DNA of 22,657 nt from JAYVJH01 sp043777595 (GTDB lineage Bacteria; Bacteroidota; Bacteroidia; Cytophagales; Spirosomataceae), in the NCBI GenBank assembly GCA_043777595.1, contig JAYWHT010000003.1:1-22657 (forward strand), read 5' to 3'. Below are positions 8,345 through 15,790 of this stretch, in pieces. The position numbers and the translations under genes were made by a program. Under the pieces are notes generated by a model, which saw nothing but the letters and a program-made list of their open reading frames with translations, did not search any database and was not told where the DNA came from. Position 1 is the stretch's first letter. Each line of letters starts with the position of its first letter.

Positions 8345-9268
8345 ATGTATTTGGAGAAAAACGAATATGATAAAGAAAATCAAATAATAGCCTTTGTCGG
8401 TGCTATTGTTTTTATGTCAGTGCTTTTGTTGGCAATGATGTTTATTAAGATTTTTCAACATTTACCAAAAAACACAGAAGTTATAGAATATGTGGAGGTG
8501 AATTTTGGAACTGCTGCTGCTGGTTATGGCAAAATTCAAAATTATAATAAAGCCAATGAGTCGCCTCGCAACGAAGATGTAAAAAAAGAGAATGAAGCAC
8601 CCAAATCAAAAGCTACTCCCAAACCGATTATTAGCACAACACCAAAGGCAGAAATTATAAAGTCAGTCAAAACCAAAAATAGTCCACCACCAATAACATC
8701 AAAATCAGAAAGCCCTGTTGAGGTATCAGAAAAAGTATCGAAACCTTCAAAAATAGTAACTAAAAACACACCAATAGAGACTCCAAAGCCCGCTCCAGTA
8801 GTACCAAAAAAAGAAATCAATAACGATGCTCTTTTTAAAAAATCGTCGGGTAGCACAGGTAGTAATGGTACGTCGGGCAAAGCATCTGGAACTGCTGGCA
8901 ACAATAACGGAGATAAACCAGGAACAGTTGGTGATCAGGGAAATCCAAACGGAAAAATTGATGCAGGGAGTTTATATGGAAAACCAGGCGGTTCTACACA
9001 GGGTGTAGCCCTCAATGTTTCGGGCTGGGGCATGGGAAGCAGGCCAATAGTCAATGACGACTCTAATGAAGCAGGTAAGATAGTTTTTGAATTAAAAGTC
9101 GATGATACTGGCGATATTATCTCGGTTCGTGTCAAAGAATCAACTGTTAGTCAGTCTGTTGTAGAACTTTATAAAAGGGCAGTAAGTAAAATGAAACTTG
9201 TGCCGAAGTCTGAAAATGTACCTGCTGTATCGACAGGCACATTGATATATATCATTAAATCTAAATAA
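8345..9268 (+). CDS. tonB: TonB family energy transducer
   Basis: A 307-residue protein with the TonB layout: a short cytoplasmic N-terminus, one membrane anchor (about 13-35), a periplasmic Lys/Pro-rich spacer (about 80-165), a Gly/Ser/Asn-rich stretch (about 167-220) and a TonB C-terminal domain (about 225-307, starting SGWGMGSRPIVNDDSNEAGKIVFEL). TonB passes the proton-motive force, through ExbB/ExbD, to outer-membrane receptors. The C-terminal signature is that of the Bacteroidota TonB usually encoded beside exbB, exbD and folC. Here folC follows 26 bp after the stop, but no exbB or exbD lies upstream in this window. They must be elsewhere or missing from this locus. The Gly/Asn-rich insert is longer than is usual between spacer and C-domain. 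It might serve the barrel protein upstream, but that barrel lacks a plug, so this is doubtful. Confidence 0.85.
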   Translation: MYLEKNEYDKENQIIAFVGAIVFMSVLLLAMMFIKIFQHLPKNTEVIEYVEVNFGTAAAGYGKIQNYNKANESPRNEDVKKENEAPKSKATPKPIISTTPKAEIIKSVKTKNSPPPITSKSESPVEVSEKVSKPSKIVTKNTPIETPKPAPVVPKKEINNDALFKKSSGSTGSNGTSGKASGTAGNNNGDKPGTVGDQGNPNGKIDAGSLYGKPGGSTQGVALNVSGWGMGSRPIVNDDSNEAGKIVFELKVDDTGDIISVRVKESTVSQSVVELYKRAVSKMKLVPKSENVPAVSTGTLIYIIKSK

Positions 9269-9294
9269 AAAAGTTGTCAATTTTTTTTGGCTGT

Positions 9295-10587
9295 ATGAAC
9301 TACAAGGAGACATTAGAATATTTATTACTCAAATTACCAGTATTTGAAAACGTAGGTGCAGGAGCCATTAAGTCGGGGTTATTAAATATTACACTACTTT
9401 GTGAAGCATTGGGAAATCCTCAAAATAAATTTAAGTCTATCCATGTTGCGGGTACAAATGGCAAAGGTAGTACCAGTCATTTGTTAGCATCAATTTTTAT
9501 TTCTGCTGGATATAAAACTGGACTGCATACCTCCCCTCATCTTAAATCTTTCACTGAACGTTTTAAAATCAATGGCGAATCTGCATCAGAGGACTCTGTC
9601 GTGGAATTTGTTGAAAAACATCGGCTACTTATTGAGAATATCAAACCATCTTTTTTTGAAATTAGTGTAGCACTTGCATTTGATTATTTTGCTAATCAGC
9701 ATGTAGATATTGCTGTCATTGAAGTTGGTCTTGGGGGTCGTTTAGATTCTACAAATATCATAACACCGATACTGTCAATCATTACAAATATTGGTTATGA
9801 TCACGTAGCAATATTGGGTGATAGTCTAAAAAAAATTGCGACTGAAAAGGCTGGAATAATAAAACCTAATATTCCTGTTGTGATTTCAGAATTTCAGTTA
9901 GAAATAAACGACGTTTTTTTGAGTAAAGCAGATGAATGCAATTCTGACATATACTTTGCATCAGATAAGTTTTCTGTTAAGTCAGTGCAGTTCAAAGAGG
10001 GTAGGCGAGTGGTAGATGTGTATCATGAATCTAAACTATTGTATAAAAGCTTAGTTTTAGATTTATTAGGTGAATATCAACTTAAAAATGTGATTGGAGT
10101 ATTACAAGCAGTTAAAATACTAAATGACTTAGGTATTTTTATTTTGGAGAAGAATGTTAGAGCTGGAATCGAAAATTGTTGTAAAATAACAAATTTTAAA
10201 GGCCGCTGGTCTGAACTTCAAAAAAATCCGACAGTGATTGCAGATATAGCACACAATTATGAAGGGCTTACAGAATCTATAAATCAAATCAATAAATATC
10301 AATTTGATAATCTTGTTTTTATACTTGGATTTGTAAGAGATAAAGATGTCAGAAAAATAATGACATTATTGCCAATTACCGCCAATTATTATTTTTGCCA
10401 GCCGTCCACACCAAGAGCATTACCAGTTACAGAATTGACAGCTATTGCCCATGAGTTTGGACTAAATAGCAAATCATATACTAATGTCAATGAAGCATTA
10501 AGATATGTTCTGGAAAACTCGGGTACAAATGATTTTATATACATTGGTGGTAGTACTTTTGTGTTATCAGACATCACTGAGATTTGA
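9295..10587 (+). CDS. folC: Bifunctional folylpolyglutamate synthase / dihydrofolate synthase
   Basis: A 430-residue Mur-ligase-family enzyme that adds glutamate to dihydropteroate and to folates in the cytoplasm, using ATP. Its nucleotide loop is GTNGKGST (about residues 53-60). It is followed by LHTSPHLKSFTERF and by the FolC signature EVGLGGRLDSTN (about 143-154). Later motifs include GRWSE and ADIAHNYEG. The reading frame also extends upstream to a TTG at 9274, but the ATG at 9295 matches the family N-terminus (MNYKETLEYLL) and leaves a 26-bp gap after tonB, so I chose it. tonB-folC adjacency is usual in this phylum. trmB follows 43 bp later, and the three genes probably form one operon. 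The length fits the family. Confidence 0.95.
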   Translation: MNYKETLEYLLLKLPVFENVGAGAIKSGLLNITLLCEALGNPQNKFKSIHVAGTNGKGSTSHLLASIFISAGYKTGLHTSPHLKSFTERFKINGESASEDSVVEFVEKHRLLIENIKPSFFEISVALAFDYFANQHVDIAVIEVGLGGRLDSTNIITPILSIITNIGYDHVAILGDSLKKIATEKAGIIKPNIPVVISEFQLEINDVFLSKADECNSDIYFASDKFSVKSVQFKEGRRVVDVYHESKLLYKSLVLDLLGEYQLKNVIGVLQAVKILNDLGIFILEKNVRAGIENCCKITNFKGRWSELQKNPTVIADIAHNYEGLTESINQINKYQFDNLVFILGFVRDKDVRKIMTLLPITANYYFCQPSTPRALPVTELTAIAHEFGLNSKSYTNVNEALRYVLENSGTNDFIYIGGSTFVLSDITEI

Positions 10588-10630
10588 ACGTACAGCACCT
10601 AACACTTAACTAACTTTAAATATTAAAACC

Positions 10631-11293
10631 TTGGGTCGCAAGAAACTACTAAGATTTGATTATATCTCTCAGATTGCCAATGTTTTAGAGCTTGGAAAAC
10701 CGCATTATAATACCATCAAAGGAAGGTGGAATGAATTGGTTTTTAACAACAATAATCCCATAATTTTAGAATTAGCTTGTGGAAAAGGGGAATATACAGT
10801 TGGACTTGCTAAACATCACCCAGAGGCCAACTTTATAGGCATTGATGTAAAAGGAGACAGGATTGCCGTTGGGAGCAAAAATGCGATTGAACAGAATTTG
10901 AGTAATGTCGCATTTTTGAGAGCAAATATATATTTTTTAAACGATTTTTTTGAATCGGGGGAAGTATCAGAAATATGGATAACCTTTCCTGATCCATTCA
11001 ATGTGAAGTTAGGTAGAGAAAACAGACGGCTTACTCACATTCAATATTTAAAGCAGTACAGGAATATTCTTAAAAAATACGGTATTTTACATCTCAAAAC
11101 AGACAATAAGGACTTTTTTGACTATTCTATTGAACAATGTAATGCCATAGGTATAACTGAGCTGAAGCTTACGACTGACTTATATGAGTCTGAACTAATT
11201 GACATTCATCGTGGAATACAGACTAAGTTTGAACGTATATTTACTGACAAAGGGTTTAGCATAAACTATTTGCAATGTAAGTTTTCCGAGTAA
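10631..11293 (+). CDS. trmB: tRNA (guanine-N7-)-methyltransferase
   Basis: A 220-residue SAM-dependent methyltransferase that makes m7G (position 46) in tRNA. Residues 47-56 (ELACGKGEYT) form SAM motif I, IGIDVKG follows at about 69-75, and TFPDPF (118-123) with NRRLT (131-135) is the family motif. Later HLKTDNKDFFDYS and RIFTDKGFSINYL fit the C-terminal region. The start is TTG: the N-terminus GRKKLLRF aligns with the usual TrmB start, and no suitable ATG is nearby. It probably belongs to the tonB-folC transcription unit. The stop codon lies inside a long palindrome that also borders the convergent gapA gene, so transcription or mRNA decay may be controlled there. Confidence 0.93.
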   Translation: MGRKKLLRFDYISQIANVLELGKPHYNTIKGRWNELVFNNNNPIILELACGKGEYTVGLAKHHPEANFIGIDVKGDRIAVGSKNAIEQNLSNVAFLRANIYFLNDFFESGEVSEIWITFPDPFNVKLGRENRRLTHIQYLKQYRNILKKYGILHLKTDNKDFFDYSIEQCNAIGITELKLTTDLYESELIDIHRGIQTKFERIFTDKGFSINYLQCKFSE

Positions 11294-11316
11294 ATTTACT
11301 TGGAAAACTTACATTG
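11273..11316. terminator. 44-bp near-perfect palindrome between trmB and gapA (probable bidirectional terminator)
   Basis: The two arms, 22 nt each, begin CAATGTAAGTTTTCC and end GGAAAACTTACATTG. The only mismatch is a G opposite T, which is a G-U wobble in the trmB transcript. The palindrome includes the last codons and stop of trmB (stop 11291-11293) and ends 3 bp before the gapA stop. No strong T-run follows on either side, so it may act as an mRNA-stabilising 3' hairpin as well as, or instead of, a true terminator. Confidence 0.7.
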
Positions 11317-11318
11317 GT

Positions 11319-12329
11319 TTATTTGATTATGGATGCAAAATAATTGACAGTCCGTACTAATTGACTTACATAGCTCATTTCATTGTCGTACCAGCTCACT
11401 GTTTTTACAATTTGGGTATCACCTACTGTTATAACTTTGGTCTGTGTTGCATCAAATATACTCCCAAAGTTAGTACCAATTATGTCAGTGCTTACAATCT
11501 CGTCTTCGTTGTAGCCAAAACTTTCATTACTGGCAGCTTTCATTACGGAGTTTACCTCGTCAAGACTTGTTTTCTTTTTCAAAACAGTTACCAATTCTGT
11601 CAAACTCCCAGTGATAGTTGGTACACGCTGTGCGCCTCCATCTAATTTACCTTTTAGTTCTGGCAAGACCAGTCCTATTGCCTTGGCGGCACCTGTACTA
11701 TTTGGTACAATATTTACCGCTGCCGCTCTCGCACGCCTAAGGTCACCTTTTGGATGCGGCGCGTCCAATGTATTTTGGTCGTTGGTGTATGCATGTATTG
11801 TAGTCATTGATCCGGCCATTATTTCAAAGGCATCATTGAGTGCTTTTGCCATAGGTGCCAGGCAGTTTGTTGTGCAACTGGCGCAGCTAATAATTGTCTC
11901 ACTACCGTCCAAAATGTCGTGGTTTACATTAAATACAATAGTTTTCAAGTCTCCTGTTGCGGGTGCACTTATTATAACTCTTTTGGCACCTGCGGTTATG
12001 TGGCTTTCTGCTTTATCTTTATCTGCAAAAAAGCCAGTACATTCGAGTACTATATCTACGTCATGGCTCTTCCAGGGTATTTCTGCTGGGTTTCTTTTAT
12101 TATATATTTTTATTTCGTTTCCATTAACGCTGATGGTATCATCTGTTGATGTTATCTGTTGGTCGAATTTGCCCTGCGCGCTATCATATTTTAGTAAATG
12201 TGCTAACACACTAGGGTCTGTTAGGTCGTTTATGGCTATTACTTCTATGTTCGGCAAACTATATATTAGTCTATATGTTAATCTTCCGATTCGCCCAAAT
12301 CCGTTTATCCCCACTTTTATTTTTTCCAT
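11319..12329 (-). CDS. gapA: Glyceraldehyde-3-phosphate dehydrogenase, type I
   Basis: A 336-residue NAD-dependent glycolytic enzyme that converts glyceraldehyde-3-phosphate to 1,3-bisphosphoglycerate in the cytoplasm. Residues 6-15 (VGINGFGRIG) are the NAD-binding loop, and NDLTD (34-38) fits NAD preference. ASCTTN carries the catalytic C152, and H179 is the general base. WYDNEMSY lies near the end. The frame reaches back to a GTG at 12347, but the ATG at 12329 gives the normal N-terminus and lies just downstream of a TATATTTG promoter box, which would put the GTG upstream of the transcript start. The GGAQRVPTITGS stretch where other families read GMAFRVP is typical of Bacteroidota. It is convergent with trmB and divergent from dapD. 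Confidence 0.96.
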   Translation of the reverse strand: MEKIKVGINGFGRIGRLTYRLIYSLPNIEVIAINDLTDPSVLAHLLKYDSAQGKFDQQITSTDDTISVNGNEIKIYNKRNPAEIPWKSHDVDIVLECTGFFADKDKAESHITAGAKRVIISAPATGDLKTIVFNVNHDILDGSETIISCASCTTNCLAPMAKALNDAFEIMAGSMTTIHAYTNDQNTLDAPHPKGDLRRARAAAVNIVPNSTGAAKAIGLVLPELKGKLDGGAQRVPTITGSLTELVTVLKKKTSLDEVNSVMKAASNESFGYNEDEIVSTDIIGTNFGSIFDATQTKVITVGDTQIVKTVSWYDNEMSYVSQLVRTVNYFASIIK

Positions 12330-12348
12330 ATCTTTTGTCTTTTTCACA

Positions 12349-12356
12349 CAAATATA
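12349..12356 (-). promoter_or_regulatory. Bacteroidota -7 promoter box of gapA
   Basis: Read on the minus strand this is TATATTTG, an exact match to the TAnnTTTG -7 consensus of the phylum. It lies about 20 bp before the gapA ATG, implying a short leader. No convincing TTG is seen at the -33 distance, so the call rests on one box. Confidence 0.5.
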
Positions 12357-12398
12357 TACGATGTTTGTTAGTAATCCTAATTAAATATAGCTATTAAA

Positions 12399-12457
12399 AT
12401 TAGTATTTCTTAGTAGTTTTTACTAAATAATTACTAAATCATTTTGTTTTACTAAAT
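12399..12457. repeat. TTACTAAAT repeat and inverted-repeat cluster
   Basis: TTACTAAAT occurs three times on the plus strand (12420-12428, 12431-12439, 12449-12457). Inverted copies of its core, TTAGTA, precede it at about 12400 and 12410-12415. The 12410-12415 TTAGTA and the 12421-12426 TACTAA make a perfect 6-bp inverted repeat. The layout suggests an operator shared by the divergent gapA and dapD promoters, but the DNA is very AT-rich and no regulator is known. Confidence 0.4.
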
Positions 12458-12722
12458 AAAATAGTATTTTTTAATCCTTTATTATCTCAAAAATGCTAAC
12501 AAAAGATTAAAAAAACAATGTCAGAAAAATTGCATACATTTATAAAAAACATATGACGTTACCAAACCAAAAAATTAGATTTACGGTAATATAGTAAAAG
12601 AGAATGTTAATAACCAAATAATATTCTGCAATCAATATCAACCATATAAGATTAAAAAAATATTAAAACAATAATATAAGTGCTTAATAATGAAACAAGT
12701 AAACAGAAAAATAAAAAATAAA

Positions 12723-13532
12723 ATGAAACAAAAAATAATAGAGGACGTCTGGAATAACCGAAAACTATTAGATAGTAAAGAGGTAGTTGCAACCATTGAA
12801 GGAATAATAGAGGAATTAGACAAAGGACTTATAAGGGTCGCTGAGCCAGTAGGGGACAGGTGGGTAGTAAATGAATGGATAAAAAAGGCAATATCATTAT
12901 ATTTTCCAACAAGACAAATGATAACCAGCGAAGTCGGTATTTTTGAGTACAGCGATAAAATGAGGTTAAAAAACGGCTATAGTAAACTTGGCGTAAGGAT
13001 AGTCCCCCCAGCAGTTGCTAGATATGGCTCATATTTGGCAAAGGGAGTAATACTTATGCCGTCGTATGTTAATATAGGCGCATACATAGACGAGGGTACA
13101 ATGGTCGATACATGGGCAACAGTTGGCAGTTGCGCACAAATCGGTAAGCATGTCCATTTGAGTGGGGGAGTGGGTATAGGAGGAGTACTGGAACCACCCC
13201 AAGCAGCACCAGTAATAATAGAGGACGGTGCTTTTATCGGATCCAGATGCATTGTAGTAGAGGGCGCACATATATCAACGAGAGCCGTTCTTGGGGCTGG
13301 TGTAGTGATTACTGGAAGTTCTAAGATAATAGACGTTACGAACATCGAAAGAACAGAATACAAAGGATTTGTACCAGCCGACTCGGTAGTAATACCAGGT
13401 TCTTATACAAAATCATTTCCTGCTGGAGACTTTCAAGTACCATGTGCACTTATTATTGGAAAACGTAAAGCTTCAACTGATCTCAAAACGTCTCTCAATG
13501 AAGCATTAAGAGACAATAATGTAGCTGTCTGA
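12723..13532 (+). CDS. dapD: 2,3,4,5-tetrahydropyridine-2,6-dicarboxylate N-succinyltransferase
   Basis: A 269-residue enzyme of the succinylase branch of lysine and diaminopimelate synthesis. It transfers succinyl from succinyl-CoA to tetrahydrodipicolinate in the cytoplasm, feeding peptidoglycan. The central part is a left-handed beta-helix of hexapeptide repeats with strongly conserved stretches: MPSYVNIGAYIDEGTMVDTW (about 112-131), VGSCAQIGKHVHLSGGVGIG (about 134-153) and VLEPPQAAPVIIEDGAFIG. The frame opens at an ATG at 12690, but the next ATG at 12723 gives the family N-terminus (MKQKIIEDVWNNR), while the extra residues are only Lys/Asn-rich leader. By hand count 19 of its 28 isoleucines use ATA, unlike the start of gyrA. 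A strong terminator follows. Confidence 0.95.
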   Translation: MKQKIIEDVWNNRKLLDSKEVVATIEGIIEELDKGLIRVAEPVGDRWVVNEWIKKAISLYFPTRQMITSEVGIFEYSDKMRLKNGYSKLGVRIVPPAVARYGSYLAKGVILMPSYVNIGAYIDEGTMVDTWATVGSCAQIGKHVHLSGGVGIGGVLEPPQAAPVIIEDGAFIGSRCIVVEGAHISTRAVLGAGVVITGSSKIIDVTNIERTEYKGFVPADSVVIPGSYTKSFPAGDFQVPCALIIGKRKASTDLKTSLNEALRDNNVAV

Positions 13533-13556
13533 TAATGTAAACAGTAAAAAGCACAT

Positions 13557-13594
13557 AAAGAAGGCCAAATCAAGCGATTTGGCCTTCTTTTGAT
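13557..13594 (+). terminator. Rho-independent terminator of dapD
   Basis: A perfect 15-bp stem, AAAGAAGGCCAAATC (13557-13571) with loop AAGC and GATTTGGCCTTCTTT (13576-13590), ends in a T-rich run. It lies 24 bp after the dapD stop. The A-rich 5' side means it could also stop transcripts from the other strand. Confidence 0.9.
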
Positions 13595-13695
13595 TTACTA
13601 TACCCCATAAATTTTTACTTCTTGTACTGTACCATGGATAATAGATTACCACAATTATAGCACAAATGTAATACATTTTTTAGATAGTATATAAT

Positions 13696-14036
13696 TGTAA
13701 ATAAAAAAAATATAAATGTGAATATAGTACTTATACTTTAACAAAGAAATGATAGATGGGTGTTTATATTTAGACTGGATGTAAAAAAAAAGGTACTTTG
13801 AAAAAAACTAAGTATGAACTAAAAATTCATATCATAAAGCTGTTTATAAGTCAATTTTTAGTTACATTTTACTGCTATTTACAAATGTTATCTTCGATTA
13901 TAATATATTTATTATTGTAAATTATGTTAATTTAATTTATTTACATTATTAAATTTACATTTATACAATAAATAGTTATTGTTTTTATTATTTACATTTC
14001 GTATATTTGTACAAAATTAAATTTAAAATTGTAAAT
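13696..14036. repeat. Seven ATTTACA / TGTAAAT sites, candidate operator array
   Basis: ATTTACA is found at 13877-13883, 13939-13945, 13953-13959 and 13990-13996. Its reverse complement TGTAAAT is at 13696-13702, 13916-13922 and 14030-14036. One copy lies between the -33 and -7 boxes of the XRE promoter and another lies in its leader. This is the layout expected of an autoregulated repressor, with the XRE protein as the obvious candidate binder. Confidence 0.55.
13979..14009 (+). promoter_or_regulatory. Bacteroidota-type promoter of the XRE gene
   Basis: A -33 TTG (13979-13981) and a -7 TATATTTG (14002-14009, consensus TAnnTTTG) are separated by 20 bp, within the normal spacing for this phylum. 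The implied start lies about 30 bp before the ATG at 14045. This is the best promoter in the window. Confidence 0.7.
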
Positions 14037-14044
14037 ACACAAAT

Positions 14045-14530
14045 ATGAATAATACAGATGATAGATTTGTAATCAATCGAAAAATAGAAAATATAATTCT
14101 CAATAAAGGCTTGACTTCATCTCACTTTGCAGATGATATAGACGTGCCACGGTCAAGTATATCTCATATATTAGCAAACCGAAATAAACCCAGTTTAGAT
14201 ATAATAAATAAAATTATTAAAAAATACCCAGACATTAGTTTTGAATGGCTAATGAACGGTGAGCTGATAAGGACAGAGGGTATTGAAAAACAATCAAACA
14301 ATCAAGAACAAATAGCAAACCAATTTGTAAAGCCTGAAGGTAATGACAAGGCCAGTGGCTATATCTCAGTAGAGCAAAAAGAAGTTTCGAGAAAATATAG
14401 AAATAATGAGCAACAGGTAACAAAAATTTCAACCACTGAGGATAGACCCAACACAAACTACATTAAAAAAATTGCACGTGTTATGGTTTTCTATACAGAC
14501 AATACTTTTGATACTTACGAATCTACATAA
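14045..14530 (+). CDS. XRE/Cro-CI family helix-turn-helix regulator
   Basis: A 161-residue protein with an N-terminal Cro/CI-type helix-turn-helix (about residues 8-66). The recognition region is TSSHFADDIDVPRSSISHIL, followed by NRNKPSLDIINKII and then FEWLMNGEL, a pattern frequent in Bacteroidota repressors. Residues about 80-137 are polar and probably disordered (rich in Gln, Asn, Glu). A short conserved-looking tail, KKIARVMVFYTDNTFDTYES, ends the protein and could mediate dimerisation or partner contact. It is alone in its transcription unit, with a good promoter and an array of ATTTACA sites upstream, so autoregulation is likely. Its targets are unknown. Such proteins occur in prophages and islands as well as on the core chromosome, and nothing else here indicates a phage. 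Confidence 0.85.
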   Translation: MNNTDDRFVINRKIENIILNKGLTSSHFADDIDVPRSSISHILANRNKPSLDIINKIIKKYPDISFEWLMNGELIRTEGIEKQSNNQEQIANQFVKPEGNDKASGYISVEQKEVSRKYRNNEQQVTKISTTEDRPNTNYIKKIARVMVFYTDNTFDTYEST

Positions 14531-14631
14531 CAATGGATTAAGATTATTATTATTTAAACCAAATATAAATAAAAGTCATCATGTTGATTATGAACTACTT
14601 ATATTCGTGAAAATTTACTTATAAACTAAAA

Positions 14632-14647
14632 TGTTTCACGTGAATTA
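14632..14647. other. parS-like centromere site
   Basis: The 16 bp here match the ParB binding consensus TGTTTCACGTGAAACA at 14 of 16 positions; the first 13 are identical. It lies between the convergent 3' ends of the XRE gene and the oxidoreductase gene, where a promoter operator is not expected. ParB bound at parS directs origin segregation and SMC loading. No parA or parB gene is in the window, so the site would act with genes elsewhere. A 9-bp direct repeat CTTATATTC (14598-14606, 14655-14663) flanks it. Confidence 0.65.
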
Positions 14648-14677
14648 TAAAGTGCTTATATTCAGGCTATTAACATT

Positions 14678-15661
14678 CTATCCACCATTCACCAACAATA
14701 CGACTTTACCTATCACTTTTCTATCCATCATTTCCCGTAGTGCAATCGGAGCGTCTTCGAGTGCGTACAAACCATGAATATGCTGCTTGAGTTGTCTATT
14801 AGCAATCCATGCCAATATGTCATTTATATTTTGTGTATTTTTTTGGGGTTCTTTTTGCGTAAAACTTCCCCAAAAAACGCCCATAATTTCTGAGCCTTTT
14901 AGTAGAACTAAATTTAGTGGGATATGTGCAGGCTCGCCAGCAGCAAAACCGACTACAAGAAAGCGACCCCTCCAAGCCATGGAACGAAGGGCAGGCTCAG
15001 AGAACTTATCGCCTACGGCATCATAAACGACATCAACACCTTGACCGTTTGTGAGTTCTTTGATTCTATTTTTTAGATCTTCGTAAGTATAATTGATGGT
15101 TTCGGTCGCTCCTAATTCTTTGCATATAGCCAGCTTTTCGTTTGTAGATGCGGCGGCTATCACTTTTGCACCCATCAAAACACCCAACTGCACGGCCGCA
15201 AGACCAACACCTCCTGCCGCACCCAAAACCAAAAGTGTCTCACCTGACTGTATTTTGGCTCTGTCTTTGAGTGCATGGTAAGACGTACAATAAGTGTACA
15301 TCGTTGTAGCAGCTGTAATAAAATCCATATTTGCAGGAATGGGTAGGGTAGTGGCAGCATCTGCCGCTACCTCTTCCGCAAAACCACCCCAGCCAGTCAT
15401 TGAAAAGACCCTGTCGCCAACTTTCAAATGTTTGACGGCTTCGCCTACTTCTTTAATGATACCTGCAACTTCACCCCCGGGTGAAAAAGGTAGTTGTGGT
15501 TTAAACTGATATTTATTTTGTATAATAAGCGTATCTGGAAAATTAACCCCACAGGCTTTGACACTGATCAACACCTGATTTTTATTTATCTGTGGGGACA
15601 ACACTTCGGATAATTCAAGGGTTTCGGGTAGTCCAAACGACTTGCATAAAATAGCTTTCAT
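14678..15661 (-). CDS. NADPH:quinone oxidoreductase family protein (zinc-independent MDR)
   Basis: A 327-residue medium-chain dehydrogenase/reductase. The N-terminal GroES-like half has KACGVNFPDTLIIQNKYQ and FSPGGEVAGIIKEVG (about 36-74). The cofactor half has GAAGGVGLAAVQLG (147-160) and then GATETINYTYED. The cysteine and glutamate zinc ligands of alcohol dehydrogenases are absent, which fits the quinone oxidoreductase branch. Members reduce quinones, enones or acyl-CoA-type alkenes with NADPH; the substrate here cannot be predicted. It diverges from the MaoC-like hydratase gene, with 129 bp between start codons. The neighbour also acts on activated double bonds, so a shared lipid or acyl-CoA pathway is possible. 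No clear promoter was found in the shared gap. Confidence 0.9.
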   Translation of the reverse strand: MKAILCKSFGLPETLELSEVLSPQINKNQVLISVKACGVNFPDTLIIQNKYQFKPQLPFSPGGEVAGIIKEVGEAVKHLKVGDRVFSMTGWGGFAEEVAADAATTLPIPANMDFITAATTMYTYCTSYHALKDRAKIQSGETLLVLGAAGGVGLAAVQLGVLMGAKVIAAASTNEKLAICKELGATETINYTYEDLKNRIKELTNGQGVDVVYDAVGDKFSEPALRSMAWRGRFLVVGFAAGEPAHIPLNLVLLKGSEIMGVFWGSFTQKEPQKNTQNINDILAWIANRQLKQHIHGLYALEDAPIALREMMDRKVIGKVVLLVNGG

Positions 15662-15790
15662 AGATTTATGATATTAAATAGTAAACTCGTACAATGACAA
15701 CAGAAACTATTGTATTGGTTTGATAAGATAACAATGTCGCCAAAAATCGTTAGATTGCAATACATATTACACATTTTATTATTTCTAAAA

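Larger units (their letters stand above)
12330..12722. other. AT-rich divergent intergenic region between gapA and dapD
   Basis: This 393-bp stretch holds no gene with coding character. It contains the gapA promoter box (12349-12356) and the TTACTAAAT repeat cluster (12399-12457). A clear promoter for dapD was not found. Nothing RNA-like was recognised. Confidence 0.6.
13595..14044. other. Long AT-rich regulatory region upstream of the XRE gene
   Basis: No coding frame of note occurs in this 450-bp stretch. It holds seven ATTTACA/TGTAAAT sites, a small perfect inverted repeat AATGTA-a-TACATT (13665-13677), and the promoter of the XRE gene. The first half (13603-13860) otherwise shows nothing I recognise. 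Confidence 0.6.

Noticed and set aside
8542..8904. 120-residue frame opposite the low-complexity part of tonB
   Set aside because: It mirrors the Pro/Lys/Gly-rich spacer and is compositional only.
11611..12384. 257-residue open frame opposite gapA
   Set aside because: It is antisense to a well-conserved gene, has no family-like sequence and no promoter.
14475..14480. Second CACGTG, inside the XRE gene
   Set aside because: Only 9 of 16 match parS, and CACGTG by itself is expected a few times by chance.
14598..14663. CRISPR-like or tandem repeat arrangement around the parS-like site
   Set aside because: Only two 9-bp copies 57 bp apart, with no array.
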